NCBI GenBank assembly: GCA_950022695.1
Contig: CATLLN010000004.1
Coordinates: 98,759-162,758 of the forward strand
From: an uncultured bacterium
GTDB lineage: Bacteria; Cyanobacteriota; Vampirovibrionia; Gastranaerophilales; Gastranaerophilaceae
DNA: 64,000 bases
Reading direction: 5' to 3'
This document shows positions 45,773 to 53,145 of this stretch, piece by piece. The translations under genes and the position numbers were made by a program. Position 1 is the first letter of the stretch. Each line of letters opens with the position of its first letter. The notes below the pieces were generated by a model. The model did no database searches. It was not told the DNA's origin and saw only the letters and a list, made by a program, of their open reading frames with translations.

Positions 45773-46561
45773 TTATCTGCTACGATAATAACCACTGACT
45801 TTTGTCCCGTCAGAACGAGTATATGCATTCACATAAATAACTCCGCCACCATTTGCCTCTAGTTGCAGGTCTCCATTTGTTGGCATTGTGCCACCCATTG
45901 CTGAAACTTGTGCATCAATCTCTTTTTCGTTTTTAGCAAACTCCTCAGGTGGCATTGCTCCAACCTCTTCTCTTGTATATATTCTAGGATTTCCAGTCAA
46001 TGGATTAGTGTATCCCGAAAACTCGGATTTTTGAGAATTAGTCGAAGCGGCAAATCCGGTTGGTACACCATTGTTTTGAACACCTCCAATACCTCTGGTC
46101 GGTGTGAAAGGTGGAGTCAGTTTATTATATCGTCTTGTATCATTAATGTCTGTAATTAATTTTCCTGCTTTCATTCTTTGTACAACTTTTTGAGCAATAA
46201 TATCTTTTTGTAGATTTTCGGGTATCGATTTAAAATGTGGATATTCTCGGCAAATTTCATTATAAATTTGTTGTCCTTGTTGATTATTCCATAAGTCCAT
46301 GTTAGATTCACGTGGGTCTTGCCCTTTAAATTTACCAATCCATTCATGTCCATTACTTACTATTTTTGTTGGTAAGATTCCATGTCTTTGTGCAAGTATA
46401 CTTTGCATATATGTATGTCTAAATGCATCTGCTTCATTATTCCAGGCAACGTTATTTTCCCCAATATCAAAACCATATTTTTTCTGATATTTTAATGTGT
46501 CATTTAGCATTTCTTTAGTAAATTCGTTTTTATCTTTGTTATAATTAAAATTTTCTTTCAT
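45773..46561 (-). CDS. DUF6973-like protein, toxin-like character possible
   Basis: A 262-residue protein. Residues 37-100 carry NNVAWNNEADAFRHTYMQSI, NGHEWIG and NMDLWNNQQGQQIYNEI, the pattern of DUF6973-type domains (D-A-F-R-H, H-E, M-D-x-x-N-N) that occur in secreted or polymorphic-toxin-like proteins. The C-terminus (VIYVNAYTRSDGTKVSGYYR) is a short module with YxRxDGTxVxGYxR seen in varied bacterial proteins. A Pro/Asn-rich linker joins the parts. There is no signal peptide. The gene is divergent from a small membrane protein. An enzymatic role is likely from the His/Asp/Glu pattern but is an inference. Confidence 0.75.
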   Translation of the reverse strand: MKENFNYNKDKNEFTKEMLNDTLKYQKKYGFDIGENNVAWNNEADAFRHTYMQSILAQRHGILPTKIVSNGHEWIGKFKGQDPRESNMDLWNNQQGQQIYNEICREYPHFKSIPENLQKDIIAQKVVQRMKAGKLITDINDTRRYNKLTPPFTPTRGIGGVQNNGVPTGFAASTNSQKSEFSGYTNPLTGNPRIYTREEVGAMPPEEFAKNEKEIDAQVSAMGGTMPTNGDLQLEANGGGVIYVNAYTRSDGTKVSGYYRSR

Positions 46562-46590
46562 ATTTATTTCCTTTATGTTAGATTGTATAC

Positions 46591-46950
46591 ATGAAAATCA
46601 CAAATTTTATATGTGCAAATATTTTATCTTTATCGGGTAATATTGTTTTTTTTGTCGTATTGTTATATATATTTCTAGCTTTTCTTGTATATCCTGATTA
46701 TCTTGTTGATGGAATTGTATTTAAATTGCTGGGTATATGTTTAAATACATACATATATATAATTCCTCTTCTCCTTGTTTTATTGCCAATAGAAGAACTA
46801 TTAGTACGTAAACTTCTCCATAAAGATGGGTTTTTTAGTATCCAAATAAAAAATAAATATTTAAAATACACGTATAATGCAATTTTCTGGTTAGGTTTTA
46901 GTTGTTCTGTGCTATATCTATGTATGTTTTTATATAATTATTTATATTGA
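46591..46950 (+). CDS. Small membrane protein (119 aa)
   Basis: A hydrophobic protein with three likely membrane helices: about 14-34 (SGNIVFFVVLLYIFLAFLVY), 43-66 (KLLGICLNTYIYIIPLLLVL) and 95-117 (AIFWLGFSCSVLYLCMFLYN). A basic, polar loop of about 27 residues lies between the last two. No family is recognised. It is divergent from the DUF6973-like gene with a gap of only 29 bases, so the two probably share a control region; membrane immunity proteins are often of this size, but pairing is a guess. Base use is more AT-rich than in the housekeeping genes. Confidence 0.62.
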   Translation: MKITNFICANILSLSGNIVFFVVLLYIFLAFLVYPDYLVDGIVFKLLGICLNTYIYIIPLLLVLLPIEELLVRKLLHKDGFFSIQIKNKYLKYTYNAIFWLGFSCSVLYLCMFLYNYLY

Positions 46951-47395
46951 TTTTCAGAAACAATAAAACCATCAAAATACTTACCGTAAATTCAAGGCGT
47001 ATTACGGATTTTTTGTTTAACTATTCAATTGTTTTGCTATTTATATTTCGTTTTTGTTTTTACATAAAACCTCGCTTTCTTTTTCCCAAGTCTTTAATAA
47101 ACGGATGCAATATCAAATTGGCTAGTGTAAAAATAATAATGCGTTTATTATACTACGTTTATAGTATTTTGTCAAATGTTTTAATTAAATAAAAATTATT
47201 TTTTGAGCTAAATGCTTTAGATGGTATGACGTCAGCAGGACTTTGTTTGATATGTTAAGTGTAACAGTAAGTAACAAGATTTTGATTAGGGAACTTTAAT
47301 CAAGTTTGTTTTTGCTATACTATTAGTAGTTATTGGTTGGGATTTACACTCACGGGAACTTGACCTTTTGAAACAGCTGAAAGGATAGAACACAA
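46951..47395. other. Gene-poor stretch before the symporter gene
   Basis: No convincing gene is seen. It holds a minus-strand consensus promoter (47147-47175), a minimal ATG-TAA with a ribosome site on the minus strand (47060-47065), and on the plus strand an extended -10 box TGCTATACT (TATACT at 47316-47321) that probably starts the symporter transcript with a leader of about 70 bases. Confidence 0.55.
47147..47175 (-). promoter_or_regulatory. Consensus promoter with embedded palindrome
   Basis: On the minus strand TTGACA, exactly 17 bases, TATAAT. The spacer and -10 contain ATACTA / TAGTAT arms (47150-47167), so a repressor could bind on the promoter. No intact minus-strand gene follows; the nearest frame starts ATG and stops at once. 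Confidence 0.7.
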
Positions 47396-48955
47396 ATGAA
47401 GAAAATTATGAGTTTTTTAATGTTACTGTTATGTAGTATTCAGAGTGCAAGCGCAATGAATATTGATGCGTTTATGGATAAACATATTGCCCCTGTATCT
47501 GATGCTGTAGCAAATTTAATATTTTTTCCGATATCGGTTTTTGGTTCAAAAGTTCCTTTAATCATATTCTGGATACTTTTTGCCGGAATATTTTTCACGA
47601 TATATTATAAAGGTATTGCGATTTGGGGATTCAAACATGCAATTGATGTAGTTGCAAAACCTGCTGAAAAATCAGAAGACGGAAGCTGTGGTGAAGTTTC
47701 ATCATTTCAAGCTTTAGCAACTGCACTTTCTGGTACTATCGGTATTGGAAGTATTGCAGGGGTTGCAATTTCTATTTCTATAGGTGGTCCGGGTGCAGCA
47801 TTTTGGATTTTTGTAGGTGCAATCTTAGGGATGTCTATTAAGTTTGTGGAAGCGACTCTGGCTGTTAAATACAGAAGATTTAACTCTGACGGTTCAGTTT
47901 CAGGTGGTCCGATGCACTATATCGCTCACGGTTTGACAAGAAAAAATATGCGCTGGTTAGGTCAGCCGCTTTCTGTAATCTTTGCTATTCTTTGTATTGG
48001 CGGCGGTATTACAGGTGGTAATATGATTCAAATTAACCAAACCGCTCACCAGCTTATATTTATTACAGGCGGTGAACATAGTTTCCTTCACGGGTATGCT
48101 TGGGTTATCGGGCTTGTTGTTGCTATTCTTATAGGACTTGTTGTTGTCGGAGGTATTAAAAGTATAGCTAAAGTTACTACAATTCTTACTCCTACAATGT
48201 GCTTGTTGTATATTATCTCAGGTGTTATTGTAATCGGTGCAAATATAACTCATATTCCTGCCGCTATTGCAACAATTGTTACTGAAGCATTTCATCCTAC
48301 AGCAGTTGCAGGCGGTATCTTCGGTACAATTATTATCGGTTTGAGACGTTCTGTTCAATCTAATGAAGCCGGAACCGGTGCTGCAGCTATTGTTTATGCA
48401 ACATCTCAAACTAAAGAACCTGTTTCACAAGGGTTTGTTGCATTGTTGGAAACTTTCTTAACAGGTGTACTTTGCTTGTTTACATCTTTTGCAATCGTTA
48501 TCACAGGTGTTCTTAAAACAAGTGCTGTTGGACAAATTTCAGGTATCGAACTTGCCTCTAACGCGTTCCAGTCAGTTATATCATTTTTCCCGATAATCTT
48601 GTCTATAATTGCTGTTCTTTTTGCAATTTCAACATTGATTTCATGGGCATATTACGGTCAGAAAGCTTGGACATTCCTTCTTGGTGAAGGCAAAAAACGT
48701 GTTCTTACATTCAACCTTATTTATTGTTTATTTATCATAATCGGTTCAGCTATGAACGTTAAGTCAATTATTGATATTACAGATGCAATGATGATTGCAA
48801 TGTGTGTACCAAATATTATTGTTCTTTATATCTTAGCTCCTGAAATCAAAAAAGACCTTAAAGCATATTGTCAAAAATATGGTATTGCGAAATGGGTTAA
48901 CAGAGGCTGTATGAAAGAAGCAGAAGCTGTTACTGTTAATGCGGAGGAAAAATAA
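47396..48955 (+). CDS. Alanine or glycine:cation symporter (AGCS family)
   Basis: A 519-residue sodium-coupled amino-acid importer with about eleven membrane helices. Family blocks are SSFQALATALSGTIGIGSIA with the following GVAISISIGGPGAAFWIF, KFVEATLAVKYR, GGPMHYI, and the RRSVQSNEAGTGAAAIVYA region. The first 20 residues look like a signal sequence (FLMLLLCSIQSASA), less common in this family. AAGG precedes the ATG. Its stop overlaps the next start as TAATG, coupling it to an ACT-domain protein that may sense amino acids. Confidence 0.93.
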   Translation: MKKIMSFLMLLLCSIQSASAMNIDAFMDKHIAPVSDAVANLIFFPISVFGSKVPLIIFWILFAGIFFTIYYKGIAIWGFKHAIDVVAKPAEKSEDGSCGEVSSFQALATALSGTIGIGSIAGVAISISIGGPGAAFWIFVGAILGMSIKFVEATLAVKYRRFNSDGSVSGGPMHYIAHGLTRKNMRWLGQPLSVIFAILCIGGGITGGNMIQINQTAHQLIFITGGEHSFLHGYAWVIGLVVAILIGLVVVGGIKSIAKVTTILTPTMCLLYIISGVIVIGANITHIPAAIATIVTEAFHPTAVAGGIFGTIIIGLRRSVQSNEAGTGAAAIVYATSQTKEPVSQGFVALLETFLTGVLCLFTSFAIVITGVLKTSAVGQISGIELASNAFQSVISFFPIILSIIAVLFAISTLISWAYYGQKAWTFLLGEGKKRVLTFNLIYCLFIIIGSAMNVKSIIDITDAMMIAMCVPNIIVLYILAPEIKKDLKAYCQKYGIAKWVNRGCMKEAEAVTVNAEEK

Positions 48956-49233
48956 TGTCATCAAAACAAATTATTGTAACTGTATCAGGTGTTGATAATG
49001 TTGGTATTGTTGCTAAAGTTACAGCAAAACTGGCTGAATTAACAGTTAATATTGAAGACATAAAACAAACGCTTATGCAAGGACATTTTGTAATGTTTAT
49101 GCTCTGTGATATTTCAAAATCCAAATATTCGTTCAAGGAAATCAAAGAATCGCTTACAAAATGCGGCGAAGATATGGGAATGGAAATCTGGGTGCAAAAT
49201 AAAGAGATTGTTGATAATATGCACAAGATTTAA
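48955..49233 (+). CDS. ACT-domain protein (UPF0237-like)
   Basis: A 92-residue stand-alone ACT domain. The start KQIIVTVSGVDNVGIVAKVT with the G-V-D-x-x-G-I-V turn, then LAELTVNIEDIKQTLMQGHF, is the amino-acid-binding half; the C-terminal strand-helix ends GMEIWVQN. ACT domains bind amino acids and regulate partners. Translational coupling (TAATG) to the alanine/glycine symporter suggests the two act together, for example by sensing the imported amino acid. This is inferred from layout only. Confidence 0.88.
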   Translation: MSSKQIIVTVSGVDNVGIVAKVTAKLAELTVNIEDIKQTLMQGHFVMFMLCDISKSKYSFKEIKESLTKCGEDMGMEIWVQNKEIVDNMHKI

Positions 49234-49257
49234 CTTTTAAGGTTTAAACATTTAAAA

Positions 49258-49298
49258 AATAATGCTATTACTGATTGCAGGTAATAGCATTATTTTTT
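49258..49298 (+). terminator. Terminator after the ACT gene
   Basis: AATAATGCTATTAC, nine-base loop, GTAATAGCATTATT, then a T-run. Confidence 0.88.
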
Positions 49299-49325
49299 GT
49301 AAATCTTAGCTCTCTTTTTTTTTAG

Positions 49326-49350
49326 ATAGTGCTTATATGCTAGTGGTGCT
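49326..49350 (+). promoter_or_regulatory. Shared 25-bp element, copy 1
   Basis: Starts ATAGTGCTTATAT and ends AGTGGTGCT. It matches copy 2 at 49811-49835 in 22 of 25 positions and lies 28 bases before the ATG of its XRE gene. TATTAT (49367-49372) lies six bases before that ATG. Confidence 0.7.
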
Positions 49351-49378
49351 CGTGAGATATATTCCATATTATATTTAT

Positions 49379-49597
49379 ATGGATTTTGAAACAAAAGTAT
49401 ATAAAAATATTGGTGAAAATATCAAAAAATATCGTTTAGCTAAGGGCTATTCACAAGAAAAACTTTCTGAATTGCTTAATGCAAATTCTAAATTTATTGG
49501 GCATGTTGAACGTTTTGAAAGACGAATAAGTCTCAAAAAACTTATACAAATTGCACAAATACTTGATGTCGCCCCTAAGGATTTTATGACTTTTTAA
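49379..49597 (+). CDS. XRE-family regulator (first of pair)
   Basis: A 72-residue Cro/C1-type HTH protein (ETKVYKNIGENIKKYRLAKG, then YSQEKLSELLNANSKFIGHV and ERFERRISLKKLIQIAQILD). The start at 49379 is chosen because it matches the second XRE gene in position relative to the shared element; there is no ribosome site and a TATTAT box ends six bases before, so the message is probably leaderless. It is about 45 percent identical by eye to the protein at 49863. Its 3' end overlaps the convergent coiled-coil gene by 14 bases. Confidence 0.82.
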   Translation: MDFETKVYKNIGENIKKYRLAKGYSQEKLSELLNANSKFIGHVERFERRISLKKLIQIAQILDVAPKDFMTF

Positions 49598-49799
49598 TCA
49601 TAATTTCTTGGAATTGATTTTCAATTTCATTATATTGATCTATAATAATTTTAATTTTATCTTTACTTATTTCTATATAATATCTTAAGTCTTCTTTTTC
49701 TATAATTTCACTTTCATTTGAATTTGCCTGTCTTAATATATTAATTGTACTTTGAAGTTCTTCGATATGTAACCTTGTATCTGCAATTAAATCTTCCAT
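49584..49799 (-). CDS. Small coiled-coil protein (71 aa)
   Basis: A short helical protein (HIEELQSTINILRQANSNES, EISKDKIKIIIDQYNEIENQ) with heptad-like spacing and no membrane span. AGGAG lies seven bases before the ATG, so it is a real gene. It lies between two XRE regulators, convergent with the first and divergent from the second across the shared element. The arrangement is like that of small regulator-plus-partner modules, but no toxin motif is visible. Function is unknown. Confidence 0.75.
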   Translation of the reverse strand: MEDLIADTRLHIEELQSTINILRQANSNESEIIEKEDLRYYIEISKDKIKIIIDQYNEIENQFQEIMIKKS

Positions 49800-49810
49800 T
49801 TTATTCTCCT

Positions 49811-49835
49811 ATAGTGCTTATATAGCAGTGGTGCT
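49811..49835 (+). promoter_or_regulatory. Shared 25-bp element, copy 2
   Basis: Starts ATAGTGCTTATAT and ends AGTGGTGCT; three differences from copy 1 are confined to positions 14-16. It lies 27 bases before the second XRE gene and 11 bases from the divergent coiled-coil gene. TATAAT (49851-49856) lies six bases before the XRE ATG. Confidence 0.7.
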
Positions 49836-49862
49836 TTATAAGTATACAAATATAATATAAAT

Positions 49863-50105
49863 ATGTCAAGTAGTTTTGAAAGTTATTTTTATTATAATAT
49901 TGGAAAGAAGATTCGTTATTACCGTGAACAAAGTGGTTTGACGCAAGAAATGCTTTCTGAAAAACTTGGTGTAAATGAAAAGTATATTGGTCATGTCGAG
50001 CGTTGTGAGCGTTTTATTAGTACTAAGATGCTAGTTAGACTAATGGAATTCTGGCAGTTACAGCCTTCAGATTTTTATAATTTTGATGAAGTATACAATT
50101 ATTAA
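49863..50105 (+). CDS. XRE-family regulator (second of pair)
   Basis: An 80-residue Cro/C1-type HTH protein (FYYNIGKKIRYYREQSGLTQ, then EMLSEKLGVNEKYIGHVERC and ERFISTKMLVRLMEFWQLQP). The IGHVER recognition region is the same as in the gene at 49379. TATAAT ends six bases before the ATG and there is no ribosome site, so it is probably translated from a leaderless message. The shared upstream element suggests that one or both XRE proteins control both promoters. Confidence 0.86.
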   Translation: MSSSFESYFYYNIGKKIRYYREQSGLTQEMLSEKLGVNEKYIGHVERCERFISTKMLVRLMEFWQLQPSDFYNFDEVYNY

Positions 50106-50125
50106 TTTTTTATTTTCATATTGCC

Positions 50126-50290
50126 CATAAAAACAGCATTTCTGAGCTTATTTAAACATGGTAAGCAGTACTGGACTGTCTTGAGTCGTTCGCATTAAAT
50201 GGGTATTCCGTCAAGGTTCAACACCTTGCCGTTCGCCCTCTGCTCATTCCTTATTGACCTAGAAAATACTGGTTCTCGTCCTACTACTGC
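50126..50290 (-). pseudogene. tRNA 3'-half remnant downstream of tRNA-Val
   Basis: The stretch 50126-50177 repeats, with changes, the 3' end of tRNA-Val plus its terminator region (50291-50346): AGTCCAGTACTGC, then TTACCA in place of CCACCA, then CAGAAATGCTGTTTTT. Between the copies lies a GC-richer piece with an AAGGTGTTGAACCTT hairpin. It cannot fold as a full tRNA. Confidence 0.6.
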
Positions 50291-50292
50291 CA

Positions 50293-50316
50293 ATAAAAAA
50301 ACAGCATTTCTGCTGC
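50293..50316 (-). terminator. Terminator of tRNA-Val
   Basis: On the minus strand CAGCA GAAA TGCTG followed by seven T, a few bases after the CCA end of the tRNA. Confidence 0.8.
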
Positions 50317-50326
50317 TCTTTAAAAA

Positions 50327-50402
50327 TGGTGGGCAGTACTGGACTCGAACCAGCGACCCCCACAATGTCAATGTGATGCGCTACCAACTGCGCTAACCGC
50401 CC
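50327..50402 (-). tRNA. tRNA-Val (GAC)
   Basis: A 76-base tRNA on the minus strand. The acceptor stem pairs GGGCGGT with ACTGCCC, the D-arm is TAGCGCAGTTGGTAGCGC, the anticodon loop is TTGACAT with anticodon GAC, the T-arm has GGTTCGAGTCC, and CCA is encoded after the discriminator A. A promoter lies at 50516-50543, and a broken tRNA copy lies between promoter and this gene. Confidence 0.95.
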
Positions 50403-50417
50403 ATAAAATTTTCAAGT

Positions 50418-50507
50418 TAAAAACATTCGTTTTCAACAGATGCGCTACCCTTCTCACAAAAACTTGACATTTAGTCAACTTTTTGTTCGGCAGAGTGCTA
50501 ACCGCCC
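50418..50507 (-). pseudogene. Broken tRNA copy upstream of tRNA-Val
   Basis: On the minus strand it begins GGGCGGTTAGC like tRNA-Val, is interrupted by an imperfect inverted repeat (50456-50486, arms ACAAAAACTTGAC / GTCAACTTTTTGT), resumes with GGTAGCGCATCTG, then forms another hairpin, GTTGAAAAC GAAT GTTTTTAAC. T-arm and 3' acceptor strand are missing. Confidence 0.65.
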
Positions 50508-50515
50508 ATAAATTC

Positions 50516-50543
50516 ATTATATCAAATAAATCTTTTCTGTAAA
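50516..50543 (-). promoter_or_regulatory. Promoter of the tRNA-Val unit
   Basis: On the minus strand TTTACA, 16 bases, TATAAT, followed after eight bases by the broken tRNA copy and then by intact tRNA-Val. Confidence 0.75.
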
Positions 50544-50620
50544 GTTTTGCATTTAATTTTAGGATATGTTATTATTGCTACGTTAAAAGTTATATTTCGG
50601 TAATTAAGAAGGAGAAAATT

Positions 50621-50890
50621 ATGGAAAATGAAACTCAAAATACACCAGTAGTTGGTGAAAAAACATTTGTTGCAACTATTTTATTGTGTATTTTCTTGGG
50701 CGGTTTTGGTGCTCATAGATTTTATGTAGGTAAAAAAGGTTCTGCTATTGGTATTTTAGCATTGTGCCTTGGTGGTTTCTTAACTTTTGGGCTTACAAGT
50801 TTAGCAGCTTCTATCTGGGTTTTAGTTGACTTAGTTCAGATTATTCTTGGTAATTTCAAAACTGTTGATGGTAAAGATTTAGTTAGATAG
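50621..50890 (+). CDS. TM2-domain membrane protein
   Basis: An 89-residue protein with two membrane helices joined by a short turn, the TM2 domain. The first helix FVATILLCIFLGGFGAHRFY ends in the family turn GAHRFYVGKKG, and the second is ASIWVLVDLVQIILG. The family's function in bacteria is not known. AAGGAG precedes the ATG. It stands alone, closed by a terminator shared with rplA. Confidence 0.92.
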   Translation: MENETQNTPVVGEKTFVATILLCIFLGGFGAHRFYVGKKGSAIGILALCLGGFLTFGLTSLAASIWVLVDLVQIILGNFKTVDGKDLVR

Positions 50891-50900
50891 TTAATGATTA

Positions 50901-50939
50901 TAAAAAAAAGACCTTGATAAATTCTCAAGGTCTTTTTTA
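50901..50939 (+). terminator. Bidirectional terminator, TM2 gene / rplA
   Basis: AAAAAAGACCTTGA, loop, TCAAGGTCTTTTTT between convergent genes. Confidence 0.9.
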
Positions 50940-50950
50940 TTTTGATTTAA

Positions 50951-51673
50951 TTAAACTAATTCTTTTACTTCAGCTGCAAATGTTTTTGGATCTAATTTGA
51001 TGCCAGGACCCATTGTAGTTGATAAGTAAACTGATTTAACGAATGTACCTTTTGCTGAAGCCGGTTTTGCTTTTAAAACTGCATCTGCTAAAGTTGCATA
51101 GTTTTTAACCAAATCTTCTTCTGAGAATTGGATTTTACCAATAGGGCAGTGAATCATACCTTGTTTGTCTGCTCTGTATTCAACTTTACCAGCTTTAGCA
51201 TCTTTAACTGCTTTAGCGATATCCATTGTTACAGTACCGGTTTTAGGGTTTGGCATTAAGCCTTTAGGACCTAATACTCTACCTAATTTACCTAACATAC
51301 CCATACAGTCAGGTGTTGCAATTAATGTATCAAATTCAAACCAACCGCCTGAAATTTTGTCGATAATTTCTTCAGCTCCGGCAAATTCAGCACCAGCTTC
51401 TGTTGCTTCAGTTGCTTTAGCACCTTTAGCAATAACACAAACTTTTACTTCTTTACCAAGACCTGCAGGTAAAACTACTGTTGATCTGATTTGTTGATCT
51501 GCTTGACGAACGTCAATACCTAAACGCATGTGGCATTCTACTGTTTCGTTAAACTTAGAAACTTCTTTTGAAATTTCTTGTAATTTTTTAATAGCATCAA
51601 CTGCTGTAGATGGTTGTACAAAACCTTCCAGCATTTCTTGCATTTTTCTTTGTTTTTTTGTTATTTTTGACAT
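50951..51673 (-). CDS. rplA: 50S ribosomal protein L1
   Basis: A 240-residue protein of the L1 stalk that binds 23S rRNA and helps release deacylated tRNA. The signature near residue 130 is [20 protein letters not shown], and the C-terminal [20 protein letters not shown] is also typical. AAAGGAA precedes the ATG. It is the last gene of the rpmG-secE-nusG-rplK-rplA unit; rplJ and rplL, which follow in many bacteria, are absent because a terminator comes straight after. Confidence 0.97.
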   Translation of the reverse strand: MSKITKKQRKMQEMLEGFVQPSTAVDAIKKLQEISKEVSKFNETVECHMRLGIDVRQADQQIRSTVVLPAGLGKEVKVCVIAKGAKATEATEAGAEFAGAEEIIDKISGGWFEFDTLIATPDCMGMLGKLGRVLGPKGLMPNPKTGTVTMDIAKAVKDAKAGKVEYRADKQGMIHCPIGKIQFSEEDLVKNYATLADAVLKAKPASAKGTFVKSVYLSTTMGPGIKLDPKTFAAEVKELV

Positions 51674-51721
51674 TTTTATTTCCTTTCGTGGTAATAGCGG
51701 ACTATTCGTCCTTCCATCTTA

Positions 51722-52150
51722 TTAATCTTCTTTAACTGTTACACCCATTGCTCTGCAAGAACCTGCAATCATTTTCACTGCAGCTTCCATAGTTGTTGCA
51801 TTTAAATCTTCCATTTTAATTTTAGCGATTTCTTCTAATTGTGCTCTTGTGATTTCTGCAACTTTATCTTTATTAGGAGCTGCTGAACCTTTAGTAATAT
51901 TTAAGGCTTTTTTAATCAATACAGGAGCTGGAGGTGATTTAATAATGAATGTAAAACTTTTATCTTCATAAACATCGATTACAACAGGGATAATATATCC
52001 TGCTTTATCTTGAGTTTTAGCGTTAAATTGTTTACAAAAATCCATGATATTAACACCGTGTTGACCTAAAGCAGGACCAACTGGAGGTGCCGGATTTGCT
52101 TTGCCGGCTTCGATTTGAAGCTTAATTTTTCCTACTACTTTTTTTGCCAT
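51722..52150 (-). CDS. rplK: 50S ribosomal protein L11
   Basis: A 142-residue protein of the GTPase-associated centre. The N-terminal domain has [20 protein letters not shown] and [17 protein letters not shown]; the RNA-binding C-terminal domain ends [17 protein letters not shown]. The start at 52150 follows AAAAGGAG; a longer frame to 52192 is not used. It lies 48 bases before rplA and about 100 bases after nusG. Confidence 0.97.
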   Translation of the reverse strand: MAKKVVGKIKLQIEAGKANPAPPVGPALGQHGVNIMDFCKQFNAKTQDKAGYIIPVVIDVYEDKSFTFIIKSPPAPVLIKKALNITKGSAAPNKDKVAEITRAQLEEIAKIKMEDLNATTMEAAVKMIAGSCRAMGVTVKED

Positions 52151-52212
52151 TTTTTTCTCCTTTTGTGGTTCAATCGGGGGCGTCCCTTCCACATTGTTTG
52201 TACTTACGTTTC

Positions 52213-52246
52213 TATAATAGACCCTGAAACAAGTTCAGGGTGACAT
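52213..52246. repeat. Palindromic element between nusG and rplK
   Basis: ACCCTGAA CAAGTT TTCAGGGT-type inverted repeat (written on the plus strand ACCCTGAAACAAGTTCAGGGT). A related stem, CACCCTTGAAAGTCAGGGTG, ends the gpmI gene at 57255-57274. It could act as a weak terminator or an mRNA-stabilising hairpin. Confidence 0.45.
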
Positions 52247-52253
52247 TTTTTAA

Positions 52254-52892
52254 TTAAAGTTTGTTAATTTGTTTATATTCAAGTTCAACCGGAGTTTCGC
52301 GGCCGAAAATTGAAACATTTGCTCTAAGTTTTGATTTATCAGGATAAACTTCGATAATATCAGCATCAAAGTCTGCGAATGGTCCTGAAATAATTCTAAC
52401 TTTATCACCTGCTTTAACATCAAGTTCAATTTTTTCAACTTGAGATGTTGATCTGTGAAGAATCTTTTTGATTTCACTTTCACGTGCAGGAATAGGTTTT
52501 TTTGCTGAACCTACGAATTTTGTAACACCTGATGTGTGTCTTACAACATACCAGCTGTCTTCATCCATAATCATTTCAACAAGTACATAGCCCGGGAAGA
52601 TTTTTTCTTCTTTTTCCTGTTTTTTACCGGATTTCATCTGAGTTACGGTTTTTTGAGGAACTTCGATTCTGAAAATTTTATCACCCATATTCATATATTC
52701 AATACGTTTTTCAAGGTTTACTTTAACCTTGTTTTCGTATCCTGAATATGTATGAACAATGTACCATCTTTTTTGGTTTTTCTTAGCTTCTTTAGCTTCA
52801 TTTGCTTCTAATTCTGCAGCTTCTTCTTGAGCTTGTTCAGCTAAGATATCTTCATTCAATTGTTCTTCCATTGTTTTTTCTTCTTTAGTCAT
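52254..52892 (-). CDS. nusG: Transcription antitermination factor NusG
   Basis: A 212-residue factor that binds RNA polymerase and couples it to the ribosome or Rho. After a charged N-terminal extension of about 35 residues comes the NGN domain (KRWYIVHTYSGYENKVKVNL, PGYVLVEMIMDEDSWYVVRH, TSGVTKFVG), and the C-terminal KOW domain is VKAGDKVRIISGPFADFDAD. AAGGTGG lies before the ATG. It is in the standard order secE-nusG-rplK-rplA. Confidence 0.96.
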   Translation of the reverse strand: MTKEEKTMEEQLNEDILAEQAQEEAAELEANEAKEAKKNQKRWYIVHTYSGYENKVKVNLEKRIEYMNMGDKIFRIEVPQKTVTQMKSGKKQEKEEKIFPGYVLVEMIMDEDSWYVVRHTSGVTKFVGSAKKPIPARESEIKKILHRSTSQVEKIELDVKAGDKVRIISGPFADFDADIIEVYPDKSKLRANVSIFGRETPVELEYKQINKL

Positions 52893-52921
52893 AAGCCACC
52901 TTTATAATTTTGCTTAATGTT

Positions 52922-53113
52922 TTACTTAATCAGGCTAAGTAATCCTCTGAATAAAAGATCCATTAAATATATTGCAACAGTAAAAACAAACACAATGACG
53001 ATTACAGAGATAGTTTCAAAGATAACTTGTCTTTTTTCCGGCCAGCTTACTTTGCCCCATTCTGTTTTTACGCCTTTAAAATATGTTTTAATAGCTTCTA
53101 CTGTTCCGTTCAT
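52922..53113 (-). CDS. secE: Protein translocase subunit SecE
   Basis: A 63-residue inner-membrane protein of the SecYEG channel. It has the short form: an amphipathic helix with the family block TEWGKVSWPEKRQVIFETIS, then one membrane helix (VIVIVFVFTVAIYLMDLLF). The start at 53113 is used; upstream codons run through tRNA-Trp and are not coding. AAGGAT lies about nine bases before the ATG. nusG follows after 29 bases. Confidence 0.94.
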   Translation of the reverse strand: MNGTVEAIKTYFKGVKTEWGKVSWPEKRQVIFETISVIVIVFVFTVAIYLMDLLFRGLLSLIK

Positions 53114-53145
53114 TTTAATTATATCCTTTATTTTAAAGTTAAACT

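Noticed and set aside
46947..47192. An 81-codon plus-strand frame starting TTG
   Set aside because: No ribosome site, biased AT-rich codons, and it overlies a consensus minus-strand promoter.
47193..47395. Possible glycine riboswitch upstream of the alanine/glycine symporter
   Set aside because: The conserved glycine-aptamer sequences are not present in the leader.
50199..50396. A 65-codon plus-strand frame
   Set aside because: It reads across tRNA-Val in antisense and through the decayed tRNA copy; no ribosome site.
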